A stretch of DNA of 64,000 bases from Absidia repens (GCA_002105175.1 MCGE01000010.1:186001-250000); one strand, 5' to 3'; counted from the first letter of the stretch, positions 44,079-57,073 are shown. Program-made: numbers and translations. The notes: generated from the sequence alone by a model not told the origin.

Positions 44079-47000
44079 CTACATATAATCTTCAGTATTG
44101 GTGATGGTTTGATAATCAATGCGTTCCTTGTCCACGAATTCTTGCAAAATACATTTGGCCATAATAGCAGCATGATGGAGCCGAGCATAGGGAACCAAGG
44201 GAAACATTGGGCCCACAGTAACACCAGCCTCACCACCTACGACAATACCAGGCCCGACTTGACCAAGAATGCATACATTTTGATACGACACCGGGAATTT
44301 CGCTTGAATCACTTCAAATGCCATGTATTTATCCGAATCACGCAGACCTTGATATGCCACTTGATGATCTTGTAATATTTTACGCACAGATTTGTTGTAT
44401 TCCAGGTGTTTGGCGTCATCCAACTCAGAAGGCTTTTCACAGAGTCGATCCATCTTGCTTTTTGCTATCAATTCACGACGGCTAAAGGTATAAAAATGGA
44501 CCAGCGCATTCATTCGTTGACAAAGACCATAGAGCGCACCATCTTGCCTTTCCTTATTCTTGGGGGAGCGAAGTTTTTGCAATAATACACCGGTGAATGG
44601 ATGGAGTGTATCCCAGTTCTTTTGGCTGTTGTCGTTGCCGAGTTTGTCTTGGAAGTGGAATGCCATCACATAGTTCAGGAACGCATGCATATGATCGAGT
44701 AGCCCGGCAATTTCTGTATCCGCATGATCCCCACGTCGTTTGTAAGCCAATGCCAATTTTTGAAACCTATTTTTTTTTTTAAAAAAAAAACAAAAGAATA
44801 AGGGGGTAAGTCAAAAAGGAGGAAGACCATATAAACAGGATCCACACACCGCAACTTACATCATGGCGAATATTCTGTACTGATCAGGAGTTTCTGCATT
44901 TTCAGCAGTTGCTGAAGGATATTGTTTATCACTGTTCAAAGTCGCCTTAGACGCTGAGTTCTTGCTTGCTGACGTTGCTGAAGCAGTGCTGCTCTTTGTT
45001 GATTCCTTGACCATGGCCAAAACAGCAGGGGACGGGACAGAAGTTGTTGGTGTTGGTGCCAAATCCTTTGCATGTGTTTCCTTTGGTGTTCCAAGCGTAT
45101 CCTTCACACGTCCGCCATCCTTTGGAGTTCCTGGACCATTCACATGTGATGATATCGATGCTGTTGATGTTGATGATGATTTGTCCTTGGCTGCTGCTGA
45201 CGGTTTGCTATGTGGATCCCGAGACGAGGTAGTAGCTGAGGTGAGAGGGGTATGTCGTCGAGATTTTTCTAGTGATGAGGACCTAGTGTTGGATGATGAG
45301 GAAGATGATCGTCGACGTGGTGAACGAGACCGAGACCGGGACCGCGATGACCTGCGAAGACGAGATGAAGATGACCGCTGTGACGACCGATGATGCCTGC
45401 TGCTGCTATTATCGTCATCCCTAGACCGTCTGCTGCTGCTACTTCGTCTTGACCTTCGTTTGCTGTCACTGTATTCGTCCCCACCGCCACTACCGCTACC
45501 ACCGCCACTGATACTACGCTCGAGCCGTTTGCTGCTGCTGGAAGTTGATTTGCGATCATCGTCATTGTTCGAGTATTTGTCCTTCCGCACCCCTGATTTC
45601 GACCCTCCTCCAGAATCGTATTGCCGATCGTCCGCGTTGTCATGAGTAGCATGCCTTGATGTTGATGATGAAGATGATGAAGATGAGGATGATGAAAGTG
45701 ATACGGATATTTCCTTCTTTGATGTTTTGTTGCGTCGTGCTTGTTGCTTTTGTTGTTCATTATCGTCCGCACCACCATCGTCACGCTGTCTTTTGCTTGA
45801 TGTTTTCGAGGTAATACGGTCCGGCGATATGCTGAGAGGACGTCTTGGTGATGGTGATGGACTAATGGTTTCCCCTTCCTCCAGTTCTACCATATGGGAT
45901 TTCGATGGTTTGTGTAAAAGTGATGGAGGTGGTGTGGATGTTGCCGCAACCTGATCTGGTTTGGATTTCTTGCGTATTTTCATGGACCGAATGAATTCCG
46001 TGGGGATAGTTCCAGTAGGAAGACTGAATGTAGATGTGTCACCGGAAACCGCTGGAGAAGACTGGGTATCATTTTTGGATTTCTAAAAAAAATCATGTGA
46101 ATCAAAAGGTCATGTCATAGTCATTTTTGTCTTCTCCTTTACCTTGATGACTTCTTTTGATTTGGATTCATTATTTGGACTTCTCTTCTTCAACATAATA
46201 CGCACACGTAATACGGGTCGTTTTTCAATCATATTCGATCTATTGCCAAAATGAATGATGAGTATCAGGTATACAAAAGTCGAATTCCATCTGTACCATA
46301 CCTAGAAAGATCTTCAAGATGACGAGTGGCAGCAGGGTCGCCCATATCATTAATCAGAAATTGTTTGGTAATAAAAAGATCCTGTAAATAAACCATCATA
46401 GTTTTTTTTTAGAAAAAAAGAAAAAGAAAAGGTAAGCGTTTCATCAGCCTTTTTTTTTTTTTTTTTTTTTTTTTTGCCCTTGGTTCCATTTTGTTCACTT
46501 ACCAAGTTTGTATCACTTGATTGGGGTCTTGCTTTGGATACCACATCCGTCGTTTTGTTGGAGACTTTTTCTGTACTTGTTTGACGTGGAGCTGACCGAG
46601 GAGTAGATGCAGTAGTATTGGGAGTTGTTGATGTGGCTGTTGATAGTGGCGGTGTTGCAGTAGAAGGGTGAACCGGTTTCTTAAACTGATGTTGAGGATC
46701 CAAAGGTTTTTATTTGGGGTTGATGGTTGTTGTGATTTTTTGATGTTGCCATTTTGAGTCGAAGCAGTTGGAGTAAGAGCCGATTTGGTCGAGGAAGAGT
46801 TGGAAGAGGACGTGCGACTTACTGAGGTGATTTCATTGAGGAAGTCAAGCATTTTTGATTTTGGAGGTGGTGGGGGAGGTCTTTGTGCAGGAGGTTGTTG
46901 TCGAGGTGGCGTTCTTGCTGTCATGTATCCGGCCCGTTCTTCACTTGATAAAGCCTTTTGACGTTGACTTTCCGTGGATAATAATAGAAAAAATAAATAA

Positions 47001-47479
47001 ACCCAGAATATATATATGACGTTCCAAAAAGAGATATAATACACAAAGAAAAGAGAAGAATTAGTCATTGAGTTCATCTGACCCACCCATCTCCTCGTTT
47101 TATTCTTTGTTTGGCAAACTTACGTATCGTTGACTATAGCTTCCACAGATCTTAGTTTTACACCGCGGCTACGAGGTCGAGGCACCCGATGTTGGACAGT
47201 CTGGACAGGAGGTAACCAGTCAGGTTCAGCAACAAAGTGATGTTTGGCCATAAGAGCTTGACGATCCAGTCTAGAGGAATTCGGGAGAGGAGCCCAGTGG
47301 CGGTTGTCAAAGGTAGCAGAGTCGCCCGTCACTTCATCCATATCGTAAGGTGGTGGCTGGAAGGTAGCATAAGATGGGAATCCTTTAAAGGTCAAAGGTG
47401 TCCTAGAGCGCATAGAGCCAAGTACATCGTCACATTTGCTTCTTAACAAGTCTCTTTTGATAGCAGTTTCGTCAGTCAT
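44079..47479 (-). CDS. Large Ser/Arg-rich protein with AF4/AFF-like C-terminal domain
   Basis: Joined exons run from MTDETAIKRDLLRSKCDDV (47479) to a TAG at 44079, about 850-900 aa. The N-terminal exon is compact and conserved-looking (TFKGFPSYATFQPPPYD, NRHWAPLP, HFVAEPDWLPPVQ). A Pro-rich segment follows. An intron at about 46827-46692 (GTAAGTCGC to CAACATCAG) restores the frame at LNEITS-FKKPVH. The middle (44880-45980) is a disordered Ser/Arg/Asp region with RSRSRSRSPRRR. The C-terminal exon is helical (FQKLALAYKRRGDHAD, HAFLNYVMAFHF, YGLCQRMNALVHFYTFSRREL, SKMDRL), resembling the C-terminal homology domain of AF4/FMR2 scaffold proteins of the super elongation complex. Match by helix pattern only; the family call is tentative. 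Confidence 0.5.
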
Positions 47480-48303
47480 TATTGGTTGAGGTGTTGTTTC
47501 GTCAGTATGGTGATAGAAGGTGTGTATATACCATATATTTGTGTGTTTGTGTGTGGGTAATATATGGATGTATATGTTAAAAGAGAGAGAGAAAGAGAAG
47601 AAGAGAGGTAAAAAAAAAAGGTCAAACAAAAAGGCAGTACAGGAATAGAGAGAATAACAAAAATAAAAAACAGAAAGAATGAAGAATAAATTAAAAAGGG
47701 AAAGATGAGTTGACAAGGAGAACTGAGGGATAATAAAGTAAACAATATACAAGCGTGTATAATATCAAAAAACAATGGGAAGTATACTAGTGAATGCTTT
47801 TCCCCCTTCTTCGGTCAAAGCTAAAGAAAGGAAGAGAAAGAAAGCAAAAAAGAATAAATGTATACAAAAAAATATACACAGATATAATTTTAATCGCCGA
47901 CCCCAACCAGGTGCCTATCTCGACCAGACAAAGTTAACCGGACCGTGACATCGTGAATGGGGCACTGTTGACAAGTGCGGCGCCATTTAACATATTCTTA
48001 CCAAGACACTATATTCTGTTATGAATTCTACCGTTATTATCATCAGCGAATAATAAGAATGACCTTCCAGGCATACTGGTACACCTACATTTTTATTTTA
48101 TTTTCGCAAATGCGAACAAATCAAAAAAGAAAAAATTGACAGTTTCATGACACTTTTGATTTTTAAATAGGTTTTTATTCGTATCAAATATTCAGCAAGT
48201 GTCATACTCGATTAAAACAAAACAAAACAAAACAGAAACATAAAAACGTCAATATGCTAAAAATCAGTAGATACTAAGATAATATATACATATCTATATA
48301 TAA
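47480..48303. other. Intergenic, promoter of AFF-like gene
   Basis: Upstream of the ATG at 47479 is a purine-rich A/G stretch (47580-47720), then AT-rich sequence. The last 130 bp before 48304 are the 3' flank of the fasciclin gene. No gene is seen. Confidence 0.45.
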
Positions 48304-50270
48304 CTAAACTAAACCAAAGACCAAAGGCAACAGAGACATCAAAGAGGTTCCCAAAATATGAACTAATGATAATGATGTCAAGCGGAAGGCGGCTGAGGTG
48401 GTACTTGTCGCTGATTCAGTTTCTCCACTGGTTGCTGATGCAGAAGGTGACGAGGAAGGCGAGGACGATCCTGTTCGATTTGGTTGCAGAACTACAGATT
48501 ATCAAAATAAAAGTACAAGAGTGAGAAAAGCTAGGGTGTGACATAAAGTTTCTTTTTTTGTACCACATACCTTCATCAATGACCATAACCACCGCACGGT
48601 TGGTGAGGACGTCGGGTTTGACGATGGTGGCATTACCAACTATAGAAAATCCATACAGGTAATTATAGATTTAGTACCATATGATGACAACGCGACTTAC
48701 ATATCTCTTTATTTACCTTGGAACAACGTGCCATTGCTATTGCCCTTTAATTGAAGTTGAGTTCCATCCAGTGTAGTCACATTCAACGGGGTCGTCGTAA
48801 CGTTGGATGTATAGTACGTGCCGTTCACAATATGATTCTTGATGAGCTGATCCATATCCACATTCGAACTGTTACCATTTTCTCCAGAACCGGTATCCAT
48901 CTTCGACCCGCGGTTCCTTGTATAGTTCTGGAGCGCTTCATCAGAAGGAAGGAAGATCGTAACCTAAAGAAGTATGCAAAGTGAAAGTTAGTATGGGGTT
49001 TGTTTTTTCAGAGTAGAAACACTCTCCCAATGAAAAACATACATTGTTGGCCGAATCTAATAAAGACGACGTTTCTGAAGATTGGTTCAAAAAGGCATTG
49101 ACTTTGGTTTCATTGAGCTGCTCGATGGCACTGACGGTGGAAACGGGCGGCACCAAAACTATAGAAAGAAAGAAAAATTAAAGAAACGCATGGCCAATTT
49201 TAAATCCCGTTGAATCCTCAAAATGGAAATTTACCTTTGTCGATAATATGGAGGATACCATTGCTGGCAGTAATATCAGCCACCACCAACTTTGCAAAAC
49301 CAATTCCATTACCAACAGTGATATTAGATGTTGAATTGCTATGTGCAGTAACGTTAGTGGCATTGTTTGCAAGAAAAGTGATGTGAGAGGTAATGATGTT
49401 GCTGCTACTGGTGTCGTTAGCTGAACTGGTGGTAGTGTCATTAGCTGAACCGGTACTGTTGTCAGATGAGCTGTGGTTGGAAACTGTGGCATTGTTGATA
49501 ATAACCAATGGGACGTAATTGGCAAGAGGATAAGCTGTCATATTGGACATCAAAGTGTCGTTAATGTGTATACCGTGACTGATATTCTTTATCGGCCAAG
49601 ATCCATTCAAGACATGATAACTCAAGATATCCACAAGAGAAAAATTGCCAAGTCCTTGACTAATAACCTCTGTTGTATTGTCAGTTTTGTCAGTCGTCTG
49701 ATTACCGTTATCATTTTGCGTGCCATTGCCATCACTAGCCAAAATGTTACGACGATGGAATCCCGTCAAAATAGTGGACATCAGATTATCTTGTTGGATT
49801 GAAGAAGTACTACTATCAGCTGACGATGACGGAGAAGTATCATTGGAAGTCGTTTGATTCCCATTGGTTTCATTTTTCATTGATTCCAATGCAGTAAGAG
49901 CTTCATCACAAGGGAGGAAGATAGTGTGATTGCCAGGGTTGGACAAAATATCAATCAAGGGCTTGAATTCGGGTGATGAAGTAATCAACGCCATGAATTT
50001 AGGGACAGGACTGTTTGTTGAGTTCAAAAGTTGAAAAAGAGTTGAATTGCTGAATGATGTTTCTGTCGAATTCTTAGCCGATTGAGTTGTAGAGGACGAA
50101 GGAGAATCAACAAGAGGACAATCAAAAGGGCTATCCACGTTTTGCTGCGTTCCGGGGTTAGCTTGCACCATGCCAGAAGACGAGTCATTGGATGGGGGAG
50201 CACAGTCAATCACCTGCCCACTCACTGAAGCTAATGACAGCAGTAACATCAATCCATTCTTCATCAGCAT
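48304..50270 (-). CDS. GPI-anchored fasciclin (FAS1) domain protein
   Basis: Five or so exons give about 580 aa. The start at 50270 gives MLMKNGLMLLLSLASVSGQ, a signal peptide. The first FAS1 domain spans about residues 90-350, with FMALITSSPEFKPLIDILSN, HTIFLPCDEALTAL (H1 box), DILSYHVLNGSWP (YH motif) and GILHIIDKVLVPP (H2 box); it holds a long Asn/Ser/Thr-rich insertion. The second runs from STVSAIEQLNETKVNAF through VTIFLPSDEALQNY and NHIVNGTYYT to VVMVIDEVLQP. More than 30 N-X-S/T sites are visible. The C-terminus is a Ser/Thr stretch followed by a hydrophobic end (LSLVHILGTSLMSLLPLVFGLV), a GPI attachment signal. Such proteins mediate cell-surface adhesion or wall contacts. The region below the stop is AT-rich. 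Confidence 0.85.
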
Positions 50271-51300
50271 TATTAACAATTAAAATATAGATAGAAAAAA
50301 TGTGTGTGGGTTAAAAAAATTAATTCAATCACTTTTTATTTTAAGGCAGCGGTGATTGAAATTTTTCAGGGGTTTCCAAATCTTTTTGTATTTTTTTTGG
50401 GCATTGGCCGCGATTTAGTTTTAAAGCAGGGATCATTTGAGAAAGATAACTTATAATTGGTAATGGCTCAGTCGAGAAGAATTGCATTTGTCTGGAAAAG
50501 AAATTTTCGCTTCCAACATAAAGTCTAGAAGGGGGAGATTCTACAAAACCACCATCTATATTTTTGGAAAAACGAAAGGATTCGATTTCGGGGAGCTAAT
50601 TTCTTCCAAGGCCATGTTAATATTTTAAGAAAAAAAAAAGGGAAAATATCGTATAATTTTCTATTCATACCATAATAAGCATCACCGTTCAGTCAGTGCG
50701 AACTGTCAAAATCTTTTACCATATTATATCTGGAAGACTAAATATGATAGCGGGATTTTCATTGTCAACAAAATCTAACGGAAAGTGAAGGGGGAAAAGT
50801 AACATTTTTTCATTTCTTTCTTTTCCACAGTTGGCTTAGTTCCGATCATGTGGCCTATGTATGTGCTGCATCCGTATTCAACAGAATCCTCGTTTCCCCC
50901 CTCTGCTCCTGCTCCCAATTTTTTTTAGCTGTTTAAACTAGATTAGTATGTTTTTTTTTTTTACACTATGTGATATATTGATCGAAATATACGGTTTTGA
51001 CCGATATGGATGATCCCATGTGACATGCAGATGTATTTTGAGCTAGCTCTTAAAACTGACAGCAATATCAAGGTATTTCATGAGACAAGAGGTGATTATA
51101 CATGGATATCATTATTTTTACCATTAGAAAAGACTGCCTACGATTTTCAAAGAACTGGATGCACCAGTGGGAATTTGTATTTGGTAAAGAACAATAACTA
51201 TGTCAACGGGAAAATGAAAACTACATCGTTATTGTGGGTAATATCATTATTCTGATTTGTGTAGCATTCTCTATCAAGACAGGGACACGGAATAGAGGTG
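50271..51300. other. Intergenic upstream of fasciclin gene
   Basis: AT-rich. A plus-strand frame at about 51029-51235 (MQMYFELALKTDSNIKVFHE and following, ending near a GTAATA donor-like site) has some coding character but no recognisable domain or second exon; it may be a relic next to repeat E. Confidence 0.3.
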
Positions 51301-52030
51301 ACAAACACATTTCAACTTCCGCCGGCATAGTTTTTATTTCCTTTCATTTTTTTATTTGCTCGCTCTTTCTTTTATTTTTATTTTTTCTCTCCATTTTTTT
51401 TTTTTTTTCACCATTCAACTTCTGCGGGGTTATGTTGAACTTAGAATAGTATCAGGACTAGTTTAGAAGGGGATTTAGCTCAAGGATTACAAGATGCATG
51501 GGGAAACCCTCTCATTTTGGATATAGGATCTGAAGGCACCATCCAATAGTTGACTTTTTGGAGTCTCCCTTGGCTTAGTTTAGTATTAGTCTGTCCATAG
51601 CTTGTTATCAACAACTAAATAAAATATATATCTTCTTCATGCGTCAATGAAATATGTCCCATTAGTTCCTCTCTCATGTTTGCAAGTCGATTCCTATTTT
51701 TTTTTTTACTACTAGATAGAAATCAATCCCGTTTGCTTCACGTTGACCGTTTGTTGTGTTTCAATAGAAAAAAAGCAACAATTGGCATTTTTCATGCCTT
51801 ATACAATATTTAAGCTTTCATTTTACAACAGTTCATTTAGAATAGTATTGACCATTCTTTAAACCTTAAAAGATATTTCCTTTATTATAGTATCTGTTAA
51901 ATTCCTTATTACAATGAACCCCTCTCCTGTGGTTTTAGTATTTACCAATTCTGTCCCAATAAAAGCATATCCTTCATTAACCATTCTTTGACCCATTAGA
52001 CAAACAGAGAAACCATTATGTAGTGCAGTT
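51300..52030 (-). repeat. Dispersed repeat family, copy E (- orientation)
   Basis: Reverse core at about 51494-51518 (GATGCATGGGGAAACCCT, then CATTTTGG). The inner end reads ACATTTCAACTTCCGCCGG at about 51308-51326, then a T/C tract, CCATTCAACTTCTGCGGGG, AGTATCAGGACTAGTTTAG and GGCTTAGTTTAGTATTAGTC. Outer part has AAATATGTCCCATTAG, CTCTCTCATGTTTGCAAG and CACGTTGACCG, complementary to left phrases of A and D. Non-coding. Confidence 0.75.
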
Positions 52031-52950
52031 ATTTTGTGGGTATCTTGTCATCTCCTACGATTACCTTCCAGTCTTTCCCCCGCCCCTCAGAGCCCTAGTG
52101 AGCGATCAATAGTCTTAAGTCACTGAATATTAAATTGATCTTTATTCTAATCGATCAATTATATCAATGAACCTATGTCTCGCCGTGAATGATTACCACT
52201 ATATCGTAGAGCATCTCTCCCTGCTTTCTGGCTGGTACACTGCCATAGTAAAAAATTCTATTTTTTTTTTTAGCGCCACCGTACATATTAATGCACCAAA
52301 CAACCTTTTTACCACTATACACCATTCTCCTCCTCAAGTGACTGATTGGAGATTCTAGATCACTTGATATGAAAGGTGGTGATATTCTTGATTTATCATT
52401 CATATCAATTTGTTACAGTTGTGCCGCCACCGTAACCTCTATTAAACTGGACATAATGCATATAGGCAGCCAGTAATGTTTCATTCTTTTCTTTTTTCAT
52501 GTGGTACACGAAAAATAAGGAGCCCAAACTGAAGTATGTTGCGTCTCAAAAGGTCGACTATTAAGATGCAGATCACAAGTTTACTACATTATGGAAGGGC
52601 AAAGTAAGACCGTCCTGATCCATGACCTCCTGAATAGCTGAGATTTTAAATAATTATTTTTGCCCAAAATCCCAATGAACCAAAGACTAGGAAACAGTTT
52701 ATAATTGACACATTTTTTCCCCTGTATATTGACCCATCCCATTCAAAGAATCCACCAGAAACCCTTTTTCAACCCCCCCCCCCCACAGACACGCACAAAA
52801 CGAGCCAAGTATAACTTCATCGCCTAATTTAAAACAAGACAAGACACGGCAACGGGAAAAAAAAAAGTTTGTATAATCAAGACTTTATTTTAATGAACTG
52901 TGTAAAATACAATGACGAGAGATAAAATAAAGGAGGGTGATAAACTACAT
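52031..52950. other. Intergenic, no gene seen
   Basis: Between repeat E and RPS20. A C9 run lies at about 52775-52784. It ends with the RPS20 3' flank. No credible frame or RNA gene is seen. Confidence 0.45.
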
Positions 52951-53642
52951 TTAAGCAATGGTAACTTCGACCTAAAATTTAAAAAACAGAGAGGGTGATT
53001 GGTCAGTTCGCCGGCTGTATACGGTTCCCTTGCTAGATCAATCATTTTATTTTGACTTACTTCGACTCCGGGTTCAATGGAGATAGAGGTGATTTGCTTG
53101 ACGATTTCAGAGGGAGAGTGCAAATCGATCAAACGCTTGTGGATACGCATTTCGAAGCGATCGAAGGTTTCGGAACCATTACCACAGGGAGACTTGCGGG
53201 TAGTGATGCGCAACACCTTGGTGGGGAGGCGAACGGGACCCTTGACCTTAAGTTGCTTGTCCTTGGCACGTTGGATAAGATCAGCGCTGACTAGATGATG
53301 TTATAAATTTGTATCAGCCACCCAAATTCGGGACACGTCTCATATTTTCTTTTCTTGAGAACAAAGTAACTGGCGATAAAAGAAACTTACCCTTTTCCAA
53401 GTTCTTGACGTTGCGAGAAGTCAAAGTGATACGGATACGGTGGATCCTAAAAGAAAGGGAATATTTTAGTTCAAGAGTCAGATATCTGGAACAAAAAAAA
53501 GGGGTTGTGGGACTTACTTGGCTTCAACGTGTTCTTCAACACCAACCTTTTGGGACTTTTCCTATGAAGATAAAAAGAAAGAAATATATTCGAGTTAATA
53601 TAAGGTTATACTAAGTTTAAAGTTACATACAACTTGAGACAT
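52951..53642 (-). CDS. RPS20: 40S ribosomal protein S20 (uS10)
   Basis: Five exons; the first coding exon is 12 nt (53642-53631, MSQV). The protein of about 119 aa reads [93 protein letters not shown]. This is the universal uS10 sequence, including the loop 'KGPVRLPTK' and 'RIHKRLIDL'. It binds 18S rRNA at the head of the small subunit. The dense short introns are typical of fungal ribosomal-protein genes. It is divergent from mevalonate kinase. Confidence 0.97.
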
Positions 53643-53814
53643 GTTTGTAAAGAGAAAGAAGGAGAAAAAAGAATGGCTTGTTTTTGAGAGAATATATATA
53701 TTTTTTTTCTTGGTGGACTGCGATTGAGGGCGGATTTAACACTCCGATGTCAAATCATTCAAATATCTTCCATCCTTTTTTTTTTCATTATCATCTTAAC
53801 CTCACATACTTTGC
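53643..53814. promoter_or_regulatory. Shared divergent promoter, RPS20 / mevalonate kinase
   Basis: 172 bp separate the two start codons. AATATATATATT at about 53690-53702 could serve as a TATA box for RPS20; a T/C stretch at 53774-53800 lies before the kinase ATG. Confidence 0.4.
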
Positions 53815-55426
53815 ATGATGACTATCCCTACGAACGGCATCCTTGTCTCGGCCCCAGGGAAGGTTATTCTTTTTGGTGAACATGCTGTTGTACATCAAAA
53901 GGTACGGGACGATGGTCGACAATGAAAATAAAAAGAGACGCCCATGTTGCTAAAAACGATTCTTACTTCTCTTTGTTCTCTCTTCTTTTTGTAGTACGCT
54001 GTTGCGGCTTCTTTAGGTCTTCGAACCCATTTATACATGGAGAAAACTCAAGATGGTATTTGTACATTGGAATTATCGGATGTTGGTGTCTCACGCCAGT
54101 GGTCATTGGCAAGTTTCCCTTGGGACCTTGCGCAAGATGAACAAGAAGGTAAGGAACCAACATCACAGTCGAACCAAAAGGTACGAAGCAATTCTCACTG
54201 TTGTTGCCTTTATATTATAGGTGACCACCCAATCAAAGACATGACTCCAGAACTGAAGACAAGGCTGCAGGAGCTGGCAGGAAATTGTACTAGTGACGCT
54301 CAAGAACAGGCATTGATGGCTTTCTTCTACTTGGTGATGACCTTGGCTTCTCCTTTGCAGGAGCGCACTGGCTTCAAAATTGGGACACGATCATTTTTAC
54401 CTGTCGGTGCTGGATTGGGAAGTTCTGCAAGTTACTCCGTTGTTTTGGCAACGTCCCTGTTGATTGCATTTGATTATATTCCTGTGGATTTTGCGTCGTC
54501 TCCTGAAAAGGCGTCTCATTTTGAAACAATCAATCGCTATGCTTTCAAGGCTGAACAAGTTATCCATGGTAATCCTAGTGGTGTTGATAATGCAGTGGCT
54601 GCTTTTGGTAAGTTGTTACTATTGATATGATGGAACAATGACCATAACAAATCTCGCTTTTTTTGGGCACAATTTGATTAGGTGGTGCAAAGTCCTTCTT
54701 AAAAGGAAAAGGGTTCTCGACTTTGGAAGGTTTTCAATCTCTGCGACTCTTATTGACAAATACAAAGGTGCCTCGGTCAACAAATGCTCTTGTGGCTGGA
54801 GTATCCGAAAGAAAAAACAAGTACCCTGAAGTGATTGATCCCATTTTGACCGCCATTGATGGTGTATCCTTAAGGTGCAAGGATGCTTTCTTAAAACATC
54901 AAAATGGTACTATGGATTCAAATGCTCTCATTATGGAATTGGAGGTAAATTGACTGGTGTGGGTGATCTGTTGTGCGCTTATATGTAGTGATTTGCTAAT
55001 TTTGTGTACTCTCCAGGACCTTGTTGATATCAACCACTGTTTGTTATATGCTCTTGGTGTAAGCCATCCTAGTTTGGAAAAGATTCGTCGAATCACTGGT
55101 GATTATGGTCTTGCCTCAAAATTGACTGGTGCAGGTGGTGGTGGCTGTGCTGTCACTATTATTCGAGATGGTACGTTGATATTAAAGCTATTGATCAGGA
55201 GCGAGATTACTTTGCTAATTGCCATTACTTTTTATTATTATGTCTTTTAGATGTCGATCAAGACACAATTGCTAATGTTATGCGTTTACTAGAAAACGAA
55301 GGATTCGATTGCTATCAAACATCTGTTGGTGGAGCTGGTGTTGGCGCTGTTACTCTTGACGCAGCTGAAGACTTGGAATGGATGAATGCAGTCGCTATGG
55401 ATAGCCTCGAAAAGAAATTTATTTAG
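53815..55426 (+). CDS. ERG12: Mevalonate kinase
   Basis: Six to seven exons, the first 53815-53901, give about 425 aa, usual for eukaryotic mevalonate kinase. GHMP-kinase motifs appear in order: APGKVILFGEHAVVH (motif 1), LPVGAGLGSSASYSV (motif 2, ATP loop), GNPSGVDNAVAAFGG with the catalytic Asp region, TNTKVPRSTNALV, and LTGAGGGGCAVT (motif 3). The enzyme phosphorylates mevalonate with ATP to 5-phosphomevalonate, in the pathway to ergosterol, ubiquinone and, in Mucorales, carotenoids and trisporic acids. Two ATGs (53815, 53818) are adjacent; the first was chosen. The C-terminus is short (DSLEKKFI). Cytosolic; no targeting signal. Confidence 0.95.
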
Positions 55427-55606
55427 TTTTTAGTTTATACTCTTTATTTATCTCCTACTTACTTTTACTTATATATGTCTTAATAAGAACAATACCAAAC
55501 ATGATTTTTGAAAGTCCGTCTATGCCATTTTTGTGATTCCTTTTTTTTTTTTTTGGTCTCCCTCTTTTTTTACATATATTTTACGCCTGGGCAGTGATGC
55601 GATAGA

Positions 55607-57073
55607 ATGTCGACGTTTCAATATGAAAACACTGTACCCAAGACCTCTTTTTTTGACCTACAACGTGCCGCTATTGTACGGGAAGGGCCATCCCTACGAT
55701 TACGGAAAGCCGCCATTGGTATGTGAAAAAGACGATCCAACAATAACCATGTATCAAAAAGATTAACTTTATACCTGATGTGATGTAGATGGAAATATTG
55801 CAGCTGTCAGACGACTGATTAAAATGGTGCCCAATATACAAAACCCAGATCCTGATAATGGATAGTAAGTAACTTTACAAACAAATATTACTTGGATGAG
55901 CCGATACTGACTGACATTTACTTTGATATACCTCCAAATAGCACCACGTTGATGCTTGCTGCACAATATGGGCATATCGATCTCGTTAACTTATTACTAG
56001 AAATGGGTCACGAAGAGGAAGTTATATCAATGGTATTGAATTTAATAATATGACGACTACTACAGAAAGTCTGTCTGATTATCTATCTATGTACTTTCAC
56101 CTGAATATTAGGATCACGAAGGTATCACTGTGCTTATGCTCGCTATTATGTACAATCATGAAGAGGTAAGCTGAAAAAAAACACAAACGCATACAGTACT
56201 TGTCTACTCACTGCCATGGATGCTTTAGATATTTTATGCGTATGTCTCAAGATATCCCGAATGTATTCATGCCATAAGCAAGGATGGAGTTAGCGCTTTG
56301 TTGGTAGCTGCTCAGAAAGGTAACGCCAGTCTTGTCAGTGTAAGTAACCACCACCACCACCCTTTTACCCCGCCTGTACCCCTCTTGAAAATTGTATTGA
56401 TTATTAATCATCATTATTTTGACAGAGTTTATTGTCTATAGCGGCGGATATTGATCACGTTGATAACGATGGAAACTCGGCATTTCACTACGCATCAGCT
56501 TGGGGACATCCAACAGTGATGGAATTGTTGATGGTAACCGGATACGTATTTAATAGAAAATGGCATGGACACTAAAAATTATTTTTGTTATGTATTATCC
56601 ATAGTCTGAAGGCTGCAATGTCGAATTGGAAAACAACGATCATTTTACTGCTGCAGACTTTGCATACAGTTTTGGTATAAAGGAGCATTTGAAAGGTAAA
56701 CGAACGAATAAATACTCTACCTGTGTTATTGTTAATTTTACTGATGCGTCTCTCGTCGCTAGAACTATCCGAAATGACATTCAACGATGATTCAACCGCG
56801 TCCTTATCATCTTCTTACAAACAGTCCTTAATGAACAGCCGAATGTATCCTTCCTCTCTCTCCAGTAATGGTGCCTATTCGTCGATGAATACAACAATGA
56901 TTTCCCGTGGTCCATCTTATGGTGGAACCATAGAATCACCGACCCCTCGCGCATCTACTTCTTCTTCTTCTTCAACCATAGCCATGCCTTCTGTCGCCAT
57001 ACCTGTCATCAACTCTGCTAGTTCCGGTGGATCAAACTATCGTATCAATGGATCAAGTCCTTCCTCTCATTAG
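55607..57073 (+). CDS. Ankyrin-repeat protein with Ser-rich tail
   Basis: About eight short exons; the first is 55607-55718 (MSTFQYENTVPKTSFFDLQ) and joins in frame to exon two at AAI-DGNIAAV. Ankyrin repeats follow: LRKAAIDGNIAAVRRLIKMV, TTLMLAAQYGHIDLVNLLLEMG, ITVLMLAIMYNHEEI, VSALLVAAQKGNASLVSSLL, NSAFHYASAWGHPTVMELLM and TAADFAYSFGIKEHL. A Ser/Tyr-rich tail of about 110 residues ends the protein. The layout resembles a conserved small fungal ankyrin family with unknown partners. The longer overlapping frame starting at 55533 is rejected because only the chosen frame yields a conserved repeat start and correct splice phases. Confidence 0.8.

Noticed and set aside
51010..51255. Plus-strand 81-aa frame
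   Set aside because: Some coding look, but no second exon, stop reached after a donor-like site, and no recognisable domain; kept only as a note in the spacer.
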